A stretch of DNA of 32,530 nucleotides from Bacteroidales bacterium (GTDB taxonomy: Bacteria > Bacteroidota > Bacteroidia > Bacteroidales > UBA932): contig JAEEOM010000019.1 of assembly GCA_016284265.1 (NCBI GenBank), positions 1 to 32,530 on the forward strand, written 5' to 3'. The notes beneath the pieces are model-generated. The model was given only the letters and a program-made list of their open reading frames with translations, was not told where the DNA came from and did no database searches. Numbering within the stretch: position 1 is the first letter of the stretch; each line of letters opens with the position of its first letter. Of this stretch, positions 16,653 to 24,969 are shown in pieces. The position numbers and the translations under genes are program-made.

Positions 16653-18614
16653 TCAAAGGCTCGCCCACTCCTCCATCTTGGCGTCAAGGTCACGCTTGAG
16701 CTCAAGATAGGCACGGGTGAGATCCATGATGTCGACATCAGGCGTGGGTGCCGCCAGTACTTTTTCAATGTCGGCCATCTTGGATTCCAGTTCAGCAATC
16801 TGCTTCTCCAACTGGTTTTGCCGATTCTTCGCCCGCTTTTCCTCCCGCGACTGTTGCTTCTGTTGTTGATACGAAGCTTTAGCCTGCGCGGGTTGGCATG
16901 GTGGAGCGGCAGGTTCTTTCAAGCCCGGTTCCATCCGGGCTTGAAAAGGTTCTGACGCGCGCTGGAGAGCAGGCGCTTTCTTCTCAATATCTCGAAATGA
17001 CTCTGCCTTTTTATGGCGTAGGAAATCATCGACGCCGCCCAGATGCTCTTTCACCCGGCCGTCAATGAACTCATAGACCTTGTCCACCAGGCCGTTCAGA
17101 AAGTCACGGTCGTGCGAGACCACGATAATGGTGCCGTCATAGGCTTGCAGTGCCTGCTTCAGGATATCCTTCGAGCGGATGTCCATGTGGTTCGTCGGCT
17201 CGTCGAGCGCCAGCAGATTATGGGCCTTGAGCATGAGTTTGGCCATCGCCAGCCGGGAACGTTCCCCACCGCTGAGTACCGCCACTTTCTTATCGATATC
17301 CTCTCCCTTGAAAAGAAACGCCGCCAGAATATCCCGCAACTTCATCCGGATATCCCCCACCGCGATCCGGTCCAAAGTATCGTAGACCGTCGCCTTCTTG
17401 TCGAGAATATCTTCCTGATTCTGGGCATAATAGCCGATATCGACATTGTAACCCACCTTCGCTTCGCCGGAGAAAGGCTCCAGTTCACCCATCAAGACCC
17501 GCATCATCGTCGTCTTGCCTTCCCCATTACGGCCTACGAATGCCACCTTTTCCCCCCGCTTGACAATAAGACTCGCGCCATTCAACACCGTCTTTTGCGG
17601 ATATCCGATCACCGCATCCTTTACTTCGAAAGCCACGTCCCCGCTGCGGGGTGCCGGCGGGAACTTCACATGGATGGCCGACAAGTCTTCTTCGTCGATC
17701 TCAATCCGTTCGATTCTCTCCAACTGCTTCACGCGCGACTGCACCTGGTTGCTTTTGGTCGGCTTGTAACGGAACTTCTCAATGAACTCCTCGGTCTTTT
17801 CGATCATCCGCTGCTGGTTGGCATACGCAGCCTTTTGTTGCGCAATACGCTCCTTACGAAGCTCAACATATTGGGAATAAGGAACTTTATAATCGTACAG
17901 GTGTCCCAGCATTACCTCGACCGTCCGTGTCGTACAGTTGTCCAGGAAGCGCCTGTCATGGGAAATCAGCACCAGTGAACCTGTAAAGGAGCCTTTCAGA
18001 TAATCTTCCAACCATTGGATCGACTCGATGTCCAGATGGTTCGTCGGCTCGTCGAGCAGCAGCACGTCAGGACGGCGCAGCAGGATCTTCGCCAGTTCAA
18101 TGCGCATGTTCCAGCCCTGCGAGAACGTCTCGGTCCTGCGCCCGAACTCAGCTTTCTTGAATCCAAGACCCGTCAGCGTACGCTCCACCGATTCCTCCGG
18201 CGCTTCGCTTTGGGCCAGGACCAATTGGTCGTTCACCTCGTTGAGTTCTACGATTAACCGATGATAAGACTCTGATTCATAGTCCGTACGCTCGGCAAGC
18301 TCAAGTGATATTTCATCTACTCGCCGATTCAGTCGATCGAGTTCGTCGTAGACCGTCATCACCTCTTCCAGGACAGTGTGCCCCCGGTGATGCTCCATGA
18401 TTTGCGGCAGGTAACCGATGCGCTGCCCGGCCGTACGGGTTATCTTGCCGGCCGTCGGACTTTGCAGCTCCATGATGAGCTTGAGCATGGTGCTCTTTCC
18501 TGCCCCGTTTTTGCCAACCAGCCCAATGCGATCCCGGTCGCCGATGTGTAGGCTCACGCTGTCAAGCAGCGTAAAACCGCCGTAGGAAACGGTGATGGCA
18601 TCTAATGAAATCAT
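16653..18614 (-). CDS. ABC-F family ATPase with C-terminal coiled coil
   Basis: A 653-residue soluble protein with two ABC nucleotide-binding domains and no membrane segment, as in ABC-F translation factors that act on the ribosome E site. Domain 1 has Walker A GKNGAGKST (34-42), signature FSQGW and Walker B LLLLDEPTNHLD. The charged linker (about 235-310) contains the P-site tRNA-interaction region. Domain 2 has GRNGEGKTT, LSGGERSRLAMAK and LLALDEPTNHMD. A C-terminal coiled coil follows (about 590-650). Residues about 550-574, between domain 2 and the coiled coil, are encoded by a palindromic repeat read in reverse (16894-16966). The start overlaps the stop of tatC by an ATGA, so it is the last gene of the valS-tatA-tatC unit. 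Confidence 0.93.
   Translation of the reverse strand: MISLDAITVSYGGFTLLDSVSLHIGDRDRIGLVGKNGAGKSTMLKLIMELQSPTAGKITRTAGQRIGYLPQIMEHHRGHTVLEEVMTVYDELDRLNRRVDEISLELAERTDYESESYHRLIVELNEVNDQLVLAQSEAPEESVERTLTGLGFKKAEFGRRTETFSQGWNMRIELAKILLRRPDVLLLDEPTNHLDIESIQWLEDYLKGSFTGSLVLISHDRRFLDNCTTRTVEVMLGHLYDYKVPYSQYVELRKERIAQQKAAYANQQRMIEKTEEFIEKFRYKPTKSNQVQSRVKQLERIERIEIDEEDLSAIHVKFPPAPRSGDVAFEVKDAVIGYPQKTVLNGASLIVKRGEKVAFVGRNGEGKTTMMRVLMGELEPFSGEAKVGYNVDIGYYAQNQEDILDKKATVYDTLDRIAVGDIRMKLRDILAAFLFKGEDIDKKVAVLSGGERSRLAMAKLMLKAHNLLALDEPTNHMDIRSKDILKQALQAYDGTIIVVSHDRDFLNGLVDKVYEFIDGRVKEHLGGVDDFLRHKKAESFRDIEKKAPALQRASEPFQARMEPGLKEPAAPPCQPAQAKASYQQQKQQSREEKRAKNRQNQLEKQIAELESKMADIEKVLAAPTPDVDIMDLTRAYLELKRDLDAKMEEWASL
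16894..16966 (+). repeat. Palindromic coding repeat, copy A (73 bp), inside ABC-F gene
   Basis: On the plus strand it carries the shared arm GGTGGAGCGGCAGGTTCTTT and the right arm GAAAAGGTTCTGACGCGC, separated by a perfect 12-bp stem (16917-16928 with 16935-16946, TTTCAAGCCCGG and its complement) and a 6-base loop. The host gene is on the minus strand, so the repeat is translated in reverse, giving QRASEPFQA...GLKEPAAPP in the linker after the second ATPase domain. No stop is introduced. Confidence 0.9.
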
Positions 18615-19417
18615 GCCGCTGCCTCCGATTCTTTTTCCTCAAGTTCTTCTTCAGATTCCTTCTGTTTCGGCTTGCATACCAGAATACTGATTCCATACAA
18701 GAGAGACAGCGGAATCGCCGCGATCAGCATGGAGAACGGGTCGGCCGGCGTGATGATCGCCGCCAAAACAGCAATGACCAGCACGGCCCATTTCCAGCCA
18801 CCCAGCAGCGTCTGGCGCGAAAGCAATCCAATCTGCGAAAGCACAGCCACGAGGGTAGGAATCTCGAACACGATGCCGAACAACAGCACTGTGGAACTGA
18901 CCGTCGAAATATAGGAATTCAGGGAAATGGTGTTGACTACCGCTTCGCTCACCTTGTAGCCGTCGAAGAAATTGACCATCAGCGGCAGGATGATGCAATA
19001 GCCCACCGCGATCCCCAGATAGAAAAGGAAAGAAGCAAAGAGAAACGCCCGTCGCGTAGCCTTCTTTTCATGCTGATACAATGCAGGGGCGATGAACCGC
19101 CAGATCTCGAACAGCACATACGGGCAACAAAAGATAAAGGCACACATGAACGTTACGCGCATATGCACCATAAACTGGGTGGAAAGCTCGATATTTACCA
19201 GTTGAAGACCGGTTTCCATACCGAACCAGCGATAAAAGAAGAAATCCGTCCGGGTCGGTGCCAGAATCAACGTGTCGAAGAGGAAATTCTTGAAGAAAAA
19301 AAGCACGACGAAAGCAACAAGCAAGGCAATGACCACACGGAACAACCCCTGCCTGAGTGCTTCCAGGTGATCCCAGAAGCTCATGTCTTTGGTCTCGTCG
19401 AGCTTCTCTTCCGCCAC
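18611..19417 (-). CDS. tatC: Sec-independent protein translocase subunit TatC
   Basis: A 268-residue inner-membrane protein with six predicted helices, the receptor of twin-arginine signal peptides. Conserved features are the N-terminal SFWDHLEALRQGL (TatC Glu and Arg of the signal-binding site), CCPYVLFEIWRFIAPALYQHEK with its FxxWxFxxPaL motif, the periplasmic loop, and AAIITPADPFSM near helix 5. The acidic tail (EEELEEKESEAAA) is variable in the family. It lies 6 bases after tatA and overlaps the ABC-F start by 4 bases. No tatB is seen, consistent with a TatA-TatC system in which TatA serves both roles. Confidence 0.96.
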   Translation of the reverse strand: MAEEKLDETKDMSFWDHLEALRQGLFRVVIALLVAFVVLFFFKNFLFDTLILAPTRTDFFFYRWFGMETGLQLVNIELSTQFMVHMRVTFMCAFIFCCPYVLFEIWRFIAPALYQHEKKATRRAFLFASFLFYLGIAVGYCIILPLMVNFFDGYKVSEAVVNTISLNSYISTVSSTVLLFGIVFEIPTLVAVLSQIGLLSRQTLLGGWKWAVLVIAVLAAIITPADPFSMLIAAIPLSLLYGISILVCKPKQKESEEELEEKESEAAA

Positions 19418-19423
19418 GGCCCC

Positions 19424-19672
19424 CTACTTCTCCTCCTTCTTCTCCGGCTTCTTGTCGTCCTCTTCCTTGACGATCTCTGCCTTGATCTCCTGGATGTCCT
19501 TCTCGGCATCCTTCATGCCGGCCTTGAAGCTCTTGACACCTTTGCCCAAACCATGCATGAGTTCAGGAATTTTCTTGCCGCCAAAGAGAAGAACAATCAC
19601 GAGCGCGATAATGACCCACTGCCACGGGCCGATGACGCCCATCGGAAGCATTGCTGCAAATAAACTTGCCAT
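19424..19672 (-). CDS. tatA: Twin-arginine translocase subunit TatA
   Basis: An 82-residue protein with one N-terminal transmembrane helix (about 14-31, GPWQWVIIALVIVLLFG), the conserved FGGKKIPEL hinge, an amphipathic helix (GLGKGVKSFKAGMKDAEKD) and an acidic/lysine-rich tail, as in TatA/TatE. Phe and Gly before the hinge are conserved in the family. It polymerises around TatC to form the export pore for folded proteins. It sits between valS (19 bases upstream) and tatC (6 bases downstream). Confidence 0.95.
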   Translation of the reverse strand: MASLFAAMLPMGVIGPWQWVIIALVIVLLFGGKKIPELMHGLGKGVKSFKAGMKDAEKDIQEIKAEIVKEEDDKKPEKKEEK

Positions 19673-19691
19673 ATCCTTATCGTTTAATGTG

Positions 19692-22397
19692 TTATTTCTT
19701 TAGATCAGATAACCTAATCCGGAGATTCTCCAGTTTCGTCGTTGCGTCGGCCAGCTTCTTGCGTTCCATCTCAACGACCTTGGCCGGGGCATTGGCCACA
19801 AACTTTTCATTCGACAACTTGGCATTGACCCCACGCAGGAATCCTTCGTAGCGCTGCATCTCCGCCTCGATCTTGGCCACTTCTGCCGCTACGTCGATCA
19901 TGCCATCAAGCGGCACATTGAACTCCGAAGTTCCCACCATGAAGACCTCGCCAGCCCCGGAGAACGCTTCGACCGAAACGATTTCAGAAACAAAAGCCAT
20001 CTTGCGGACGACCGGCTCCATCGAGGCTGGGAATGTACCCTTTACCTGCAGTTTCAACGGTTCTTTAGGCGCGATGTTCTTGGCCTGACGCAGGGCACGC
20101 ACGCCCACCACCACCTCACAAGCCATTGCAAAATCAGCGACCAGCTGCTCGTCGAAGGCACCGCCCAGCGGCATCTGCTGGAACATGATCGTTTCGCCCT
20201 CGGCCCGGTCTTCCAGCGCATGCCAGAGCTCCTCGGTGATGAACGGCATCACCGGATGGAGCATCCGCAGCAGCGCATCGAAGAACGACAACGTCGCTTC
20301 ATAGGTCGTGCGGTCGAGCGGCTGCTGCACATTGTTCACGAATACAGGCTTGACGAGTTCCAGGTACCAGGCGCAGAAGTCGTCCCAGAAGCACTTGTAG
20401 GTGGCCATCACCGCATCGTTGATGCGGAAGTTTTCGTAGTCCCGGTGCGCTTGCGCGGCAGCCTGGGAAAGACGCGCACGGAACCACGCCACGGCCACGC
20501 GGTTGGCTTCGCTCTGCGGCACATCAGCCACCGTCCAGCCCTTCACGAGCCGGAATGCGTTCCAGATCTTGTTGCTGAAGTTGCGACCCTGTTCCACCTG
20601 CGTCTCGTCAAAGAGGATATCATTGCCGGCCGAGGTGCAGAGCAGGATACCCAGACGCACCCCGTCAGCGCCGTATTTCTCAATCAGGCCGATCGGATCA
20701 GGCGAGTTGCCCAACTGCTTGCTCATCTTGCGACCGAGTTTGTCACGCACAATCCCGGTGAAATAGACGTTGCGGAACGGCACGTCCTTCATATACTCCT
20801 CGCCGGCCATGATCATGCGGGCCACCCAGAAGAAGATAATATCGGGAGCCGTCACCAGGTCGCTGGTCGGATAGTAGTACTTGATTTCGGGGTTGCCGGG
20901 ATTGCGGATGCCGTCGAACAGAGAGATCGGCCAAAGCCAACTCGAGAACCAGGTGTCGAGCGCATCTTCGTCGTGCCGCAGTTCCTCGGCCGTAAGTTTT
21001 TCATAGCCAGCTATCTGGTGCGCCTTTTCCAGCGCTTCTTCCCGATTCATCGCCACCACGAAGCGTTCCTCCTCCCCTTCCGGTGTCGGAAGGTAGTAGG
21101 CAGGAATGCGGTGTCCCCACCAAAGCTGGCGGCTGATGCACCAGTCGTCGATATTCTCAAGCCATTGCCGATAGCTGCCCACGAATTTCTCAGGATAGAA
21201 CTTGATGTCGCCTTCGAGCACGGGTTTCAGCGCAATCTCGGCCAGGTGCGGCATTTTGAGATACCACTGCTTGCACAGGCGCGGCTCCACAGCCGTGTCT
21301 GCGTTGCGTTCCGAATAGCCCACCTTGTTCACGTAGTCTTCCACCTTTTCCATCAGGCCCGCGGCTTCCAAGTCCTTGGCAATGCGTTTGCGTACCACGT
21401 TGCGGTCCAGACCCACGTACAGCGGCGACTGGTTGCTGATTGTTCCGTCGGGATTGAAGATATCGATGGTTTCCAGGTTATGCGTCTTGCCGAGGTTGTA
21501 GTCGTTCACGTCGTGGGCCGGGGTCACCTTCAGGCAGCCCGTACCAAATTCGATGTCCACATAGCGGTCCTCGATGACGGGGATCATCCGGTTCACAAGC
21601 GGCACAATGACCTTGTGGCCGCGCAGCCATTGGTTCTTCGGGTCCTTCGGGTTGATGCACATGGCCGTATCGCCCATGATCGTCTCGGGACGCGTCGTAG
21701 CCACTACGGCGTAGTAACGGCCCTGCTCATCGCGATGCAGGACTTCCCCTTCCTCACCAGTCGGCCGGACGGCGTCCTGGTCGGCTACATAGTATCTCAG
21801 ATAAAAGAGTTTGGAATGTTCTTCCTTATAGACCACCTCAATGTTCGAGAGGGCGGTCTGGGCCTTCGGATCCCAGTTTACCATGCGCAGACCCCGATAG
21901 ATGAGGCCTTTATCGTACAAATCGCAGAATACGCGCAGGACACTCTCAGAACGTACCTCGTCCATCGTAAAAGCGGTGCGGTCCCAGTCGCAGCTGGCAC
22001 CCAGACGACGTAATTGTTTGAGAATGATACCACCATGTTCACGGGTCCAGTCCCAGGCATGTTCGAGGAACTGTGCGCGGGAAAGATCCTGCTTGCGGAC
22101 ACCTTGCTCAGCGAGACGGCCCACCACTTTGGCTTCGGTAGCGATGGAGGCGTGATCGGTACCCGGTACCCAGAGGGCATTCTTGCCGAGCATGCGTGCG
22201 CGGCGCACGAGCACGTCCTGCAGCGTGTTGTTCATCATGTGGCCCATGTGAAGCACACCGGTCACGTTGGGCGGCGGAATCACGATGACGTAAGGTTCGC
22301 GTCCATCGGGTTCGGAATGAAAGAATCGATGTTCCAGCCAGTACTGGTACCATTTGTCCTCGGTCTGCGAGGGATCGTATTTTGCGGAGATCTCCAT
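19692..22397 (-). CDS. valS: Valyl-tRNA synthetase
   Basis: A 901-residue class I synthetase that charges tRNA-Val in the cytosol. The ATP-binding HIGH motif appears as HMGH (50-53, in [13 protein letters not shown]), and the second motif as KMSKQLGNS (Lys557-Lys560). The connective editing domain (about 200-400) includes [15 protein letters not shown] and [26 protein letters not shown] and [13 protein letters not shown] mark the rest of the catalytic core. The anticodon-binding domain and a C-terminal coiled coil ([19 protein letters not shown]...) complete it. The ATG at 22397 fits the family start ([10 protein letters not shown]); an in-frame ATG at 22439 and a longer frame to 22478 exist. 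It heads the unit with tatA, tatC and an ABC-F gene. Confidence 0.97.
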   Translation of the reverse strand: MEISAKYDPSQTEDKWYQYWLEHRFFHSEPDGREPYVIVIPPPNVTGVLHMGHMMNNTLQDVLVRRARMLGKNALWVPGTDHASIATEAKVVGRLAEQGVRKQDLSRAQFLEHAWDWTREHGGIILKQLRRLGASCDWDRTAFTMDEVRSESVLRVFCDLYDKGLIYRGLRMVNWDPKAQTALSNIEVVYKEEHSKLFYLRYYVADQDAVRPTGEEGEVLHRDEQGRYYAVVATTRPETIMGDTAMCINPKDPKNQWLRGHKVIVPLVNRMIPVIEDRYVDIEFGTGCLKVTPAHDVNDYNLGKTHNLETIDIFNPDGTISNQSPLYVGLDRNVVRKRIAKDLEAAGLMEKVEDYVNKVGYSERNADTAVEPRLCKQWYLKMPHLAEIALKPVLEGDIKFYPEKFVGSYRQWLENIDDWCISRQLWWGHRIPAYYLPTPEGEEERFVVAMNREEALEKAHQIAGYEKLTAEELRHDEDALDTWFSSWLWPISLFDGIRNPGNPEIKYYYPTSDLVTAPDIIFFWVARMIMAGEEYMKDVPFRNVYFTGIVRDKLGRKMSKQLGNSPDPIGLIEKYGADGVRLGILLCTSAGNDILFDETQVEQGRNFSNKIWNAFRLVKGWTVADVPQSEANRVAVAWFRARLSQAAAQAHRDYENFRINDAVMATYKCFWDDFCAWYLELVKPVFVNNVQQPLDRTTYEATLSFFDALLRMLHPVMPFITEELWHALEDRAEGETIMFQQMPLGGAFDEQLVADFAMACEVVVGVRALRQAKNIAPKEPLKLQVKGTFPASMEPVVRKMAFVSEIVSVEAFSGAGEVFMVGTSEFNVPLDGMIDVAAEVAKIEAEMQRYEGFLRGVNAKLSNEKFVANAPAKVVEMERKKLADATTKLENLRIRLSDLKK

Positions 22398-22409
22398 GTC
22401 TTTTCGTCG

Positions 22410-22428
22410 TGTCCGGCGGGACCGGACA
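22410..22428. other. Hairpin in the valS leader
   Basis: TGTCCGG-CGGGA-CCGGACA forms a perfect 7-bp stem with a 5-base loop, between the -7 box at 22448-22455 and the valS ATG at 22397. It would form in the leader RNA, about 12 bases upstream of the start codon, and could affect initiation. It is not a T-box by any feature that can be seen. Confidence 0.4.
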
Positions 22429-22447
22429 TCAAGGTTCATTAATCCTG

Positions 22448-22475
22448 CAAATTTAATTAAATTATCGTATCTTTG
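22448..22475. promoter_or_regulatory. Divergent promoter boxes for valS and the fucose-isomerase-like gene
   Basis: The minus strand reads TAAATTTG at 22448-22455 towards valS, and the plus strand reads TATCTTTG at 22468-22475 towards the gene at 22519. Both match TAnnTTTG exactly. They are separated by 12 AT-rich bases. Confidence 0.6.
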
Positions 22476-22487
22476 CATTCCGCCACT

Positions 22488-22499
22488 CGTTTATAAACG
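22488..22499. repeat. 12-bp perfect palindrome in leader
   Basis: CGTTTATAAACG lies 12 bases after the plus-strand -7 box and 19 bases before the ATG at 22519, around or just downstream of the expected transcription start. It could be a repressor site; no regulator is identified. Confidence 0.45.
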
Positions 22500-22518
22500 T
22501 TTTTACACGGATATCGCC

Positions 22519-23856
22519 ATGCCCAATTCGATCAATCTCGTCATTTTCTCTTCTTCCCTCCACGATCACACGAGTGTCATCGGATCCCGGAAAGAACTGT
22601 TCGAAGGCATCCGCCGCTTCGCAGACCTCGATATCACCTATCCCTCGATGCTCGCATCCGGCCGGACGGCGCTCGACAGCCTGATTGACGGAGGCGGCTG
22701 CCCCGGATGTGAACTTCCTGACAGCCAGCATAGCAAAACCATCTGTTTCATCGCCACGGGTGGAACCGAGGAGATATTCAAAGATTACGTCGAGAGCCTG
22801 CCCCGCCCCGTCCTGCTGTTGAGCGACGGACTCCACAACGCTTTTGCAGCCTCCTTTGAAATCAAGACCTGGCTTTCACAGAAAGGCATCGCCTGCACCT
22901 TGTTCAATGCACCACTGGACTACAATCCCGCTTTTTTTGAGCAAATGGAGCAGGAACTCTTCGGTGACTCCAGTTCGGCTGATACCCTGACCGCTTCGGA
23001 TCCGCTCCCTGCTTTTCCGAAAAACGTGATGCGGGCGTTCGAAAAGACGCGAATCGGTCTGATCGGCGGAGCCAGTGGCTGGCTCATCTCTTCCGGCATC
23101 GACCGGGAAACCGTAACAAAAACCTACGGGGTCAAGTTCGACGACATCACGCTGAGCGAATTGGAGCAGGACTTTTCTGCCGTATCTGCCTCTGATCCCG
23201 AAGTAGAAAAAGTAGGGAGCAGGATGGATGCCTACCTGACTGACGACCGTACACCCGCCGACCTGCGCGAAGCCGCCCGTATGTATGTCGCCCTGCGCCG
23301 TTTGTGCGCCCGTCATGCGCTGAACGCACTCACACTGAAATGTTTCGGAATTCTGGGAAGTTGCCGGACCACGGCCTGTCTGGCATTGGCTCTGCTCAAC
23401 GACGAAGGGATCATCGCCGGCTGCGAAGGAGACATTCCCGCATTGTGGACCATGCTTTATGTCAAATATGTTTATGGGCAAGCGGCTTTCATGGCCAATC
23501 CCGCCTCATCGAACCGTCGGGAGCGCACCATCGACTTCGCGCATTGCACCATCCCCCTGGCCATGGTCCACGGCTTCCGTCTCCCCTCTCACTTCGAGTC
23601 GCAGTCTGGCATCGGCATCGCGGGCAGCGTCCCGAGCGGCCGCTATCGCATCGTGAAGATTTCTGGTGCGCGACTCGACCAGTTCTACGAAACGGAAGGC
23701 GACCTGATCATGAACACCAACATCCCGCAGCGATGCCGTACGCAGATCCGGTTCCGCTTCGCTTCGGAAGAAGAATTCGACCGCTTTTTCCGGGTCAGTA
23801 AAGGAAATCACATAATTCTGTGTAAAGCCGCTGGACCGGCAGGCCCATCACGTTGA
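22519..23856 (+). CDS. L-fucose/L-arabinose isomerase-like protein (COG2407-type)
   Basis: A 445-residue cytosolic protein. The N-terminal half is a Rossmann-like domain (INLVIFSSS, FIATGGTEEIF, PVLLLSDGLHNAFAAS), and the C-terminal half has the pattern of the FucI/AraA fold: RIGLIGGASGWL, LTLKCFGIL, the acidic active-site-like stretch AGCEGDIPALWTMLYVKY, FMANPASSN and FAHCTIPLAM with a His. Members of COG2407 isomerise or act on deoxy-sugars, but many are of unknown substrate, so no specific reaction is claimed. The start at 22519 opens directly into the first strand; a longer frame would run into valS. The last 62 bases overlap the end of the convergent maf gene. It is not in an operon. Confidence 0.7.
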   Translation: MPNSINLVIFSSSLHDHTSVIGSRKELFEGIRRFADLDITYPSMLASGRTALDSLIDGGGCPGCELPDSQHSKTICFIATGGTEEIFKDYVESLPRPVLLLSDGLHNAFAASFEIKTWLSQKGIACTLFNAPLDYNPAFFEQMEQELFGDSSSADTLTASDPLPAFPKNVMRAFEKTRIGLIGGASGWLISSGIDRETVTKTYGVKFDDITLSELEQDFSAVSASDPEVEKVGSRMDAYLTDDRTPADLREAARMYVALRRLCARHALNALTLKCFGILGSCRTTACLALALLNDEGIIAGCEGDIPALWTMLYVKYVYGQAAFMANPASSNRRERTIDFAHCTIPLAMVHGFRLPSHFESQSGIGIAGSVPSGRYRIVKISGARLDQFYETEGDLIMNTNIPQRCRTQIRFRFASEEEFDRFFRVSKGNHIILCKAAGPAGPSR

Positions 23857-24373
23857 AATAGGAGCCCCGGATCGCCGTAATTCCCGTGTAGCCGATCCAC
23901 TCCTGGACCCCATAGGCGCCGGCCTTGTCATAAGGCCGGTATTTTTCAACATAATACGCGATTTCTCCCTCTGTCAGCGGCTTGAAGTCCACTTCGGTCG
24001 TATCGCTGAACGTGTGGATCCTTTCGCAGGTACGCAGGGCGACACCGGTCGTCACGGTATGGGTGCGTCCCGACAATTCCTGCAGCATGGCAACGGCTTC
24101 CCCCCGGTCGCGGGGTTTGCCCAGAATCTCCTGATCGAGGAAGACAAGGGTATCGGCAGTAATCAGCACTTCTCCGGGCAACAGCGCCCGGTGGAAGGTC
24201 TCGGACTTGTGCCGGGCGAGGAATTCGGGGATGGCATGATGCGGAAGATCCTCGCTATAAGCCTCCCGTTCGTCCTTGTTCACCTCGACCCGGAACTCGA
24301 TATCGAGGCCTTTCAACAACTCACGACGGCGCGGCGATGCCGACGCCAATGTAAAACAATAATCTTCAAACAT
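23795..24373 (-). CDS. maf: Maf-family nucleotide pyrophosphatase
   Basis: A 192-residue cytosolic enzyme of the Maf/HAM1 type, which hydrolyses non-canonical or modified nucleoside triphosphates (dTTP/UTP and methylated pyrimidines in the YhdE-like branch). The signature SASPRRRELL (11-20), VEVNKDE, the catalytic Asp in LITADTLVFLDQEILGKP, and the late DKAGAYGVQEWIGYTGITAIRGSYFNVMGLP block are all intact. It is the last of four tightly spaced minus-strand genes and lies 14 bases after kdsC. Confidence 0.94.
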   Translation of the reverse strand: MFEDYCFTLASASPRRRELLKGLDIEFRVEVNKDEREAYSEDLPHHAIPEFLARHKSETFHRALLPGEVLITADTLVFLDQEILGKPRDRGEAVAMLQELSGRTHTVTTGVALRTCERIHTFSDTTEVDFKPLTEGEIAYYVEKYRPYDKAGAYGVQEWIGYTGITAIRGSYFNVMGLPVQRLYTELCDFLY

Positions 24374-24387
24374 TCGATGATGTCGGC

Positions 24388-24960
24388 TTATACGTTCTTA
24401 CCCGTATGTAAGGCGACTTGGGTGATGGCATCAGGATGGCTGCCTTTCCAAGGATTTTCGGGGTCGAAGAGCCATTTGCCCTGGGGTTTGAGGACGCTTT
24501 CAATCAGGTTGCGGACGCAGCCGCGGCCGCCGGGGAATTGCGACACCCAATCGGCGGCGGAACGGACTTCGGCTACGGCGTCAGCAGGACAGACGCCCAG
24601 ACCCGCAAGCTCGATGGCCGGGATATCGGGGATGTCATCCCCGACGAAAGCGACCTGCGCTGGTTCCAGGCCGTTGCGCCGGCAGAAATGCAGGAGGTCT
24701 TCGGCCTTGTTTTTCGAGAGCATGTACAAGTTCTCATCGCCGATGCCCAGCGAGTGGGCGCGGTGAAGCAGGCTTGGCGACACACCACCGGTAATGAAAG
24801 CGCAAGGAAAGCCGTTGTCTACAGCCGTTCTCACGCCGAAACAATCTTTCGAATTAAACTGGCGAAGCAAATCGCCGTCGGGCATGGCCAGCACAAGCCC
24901 GTCGGTAAAGACCCCGTCCACATCGAACGCAAAAGCCTTGATATCCTCAAATCGTGTCAT
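24388..24960 (-). CDS. kdsC: 3-deoxy-D-manno-octulosonate 8-phosphate phosphatase (KdsC-type HAD)
   Basis: A 190-residue HAD phosphatase of the short C0 type. Motif I is AFDVDGVFTDG (nucleophile Asp13, acid/base Asp15), followed by the Lys/Asp region FNSKDCFGVR, motif II FITGG, and motif IV FVGDDIPDIPAI. GLGVCPADAVAEVR then ADWVSQFPGGRGCVRNLIE match KdsC, which forms Kdo from Kdo 8-phosphate for lipid A core synthesis and works as a tetramer. It lies 9 bases after the M28 peptidase gene and 14 before maf. It is slightly longer than average members, mostly at the C-terminus. Confidence 0.92.
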   Translation of the reverse strand: MTRFEDIKAFAFDVDGVFTDGLVLAMPDGDLLRQFNSKDCFGVRTAVDNGFPCAFITGGVSPSLLHRAHSLGIGDENLYMLSKNKAEDLLHFCRRNGLEPAQVAFVGDDIPDIPAIELAGLGVCPADAVAEVRSAADWVSQFPGGRGCVRNLIESVLKPQGKWLFDPENPWKGSHPDAITQVALHTGKNV

Positions 24961-24969
24961 AAGCAGAAA

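Noticed and set aside
20220-22013. 597-codon open frame antisense to valS
   Set aside because: It is entirely within valS, without a family motif; valS is complete and unambiguous.
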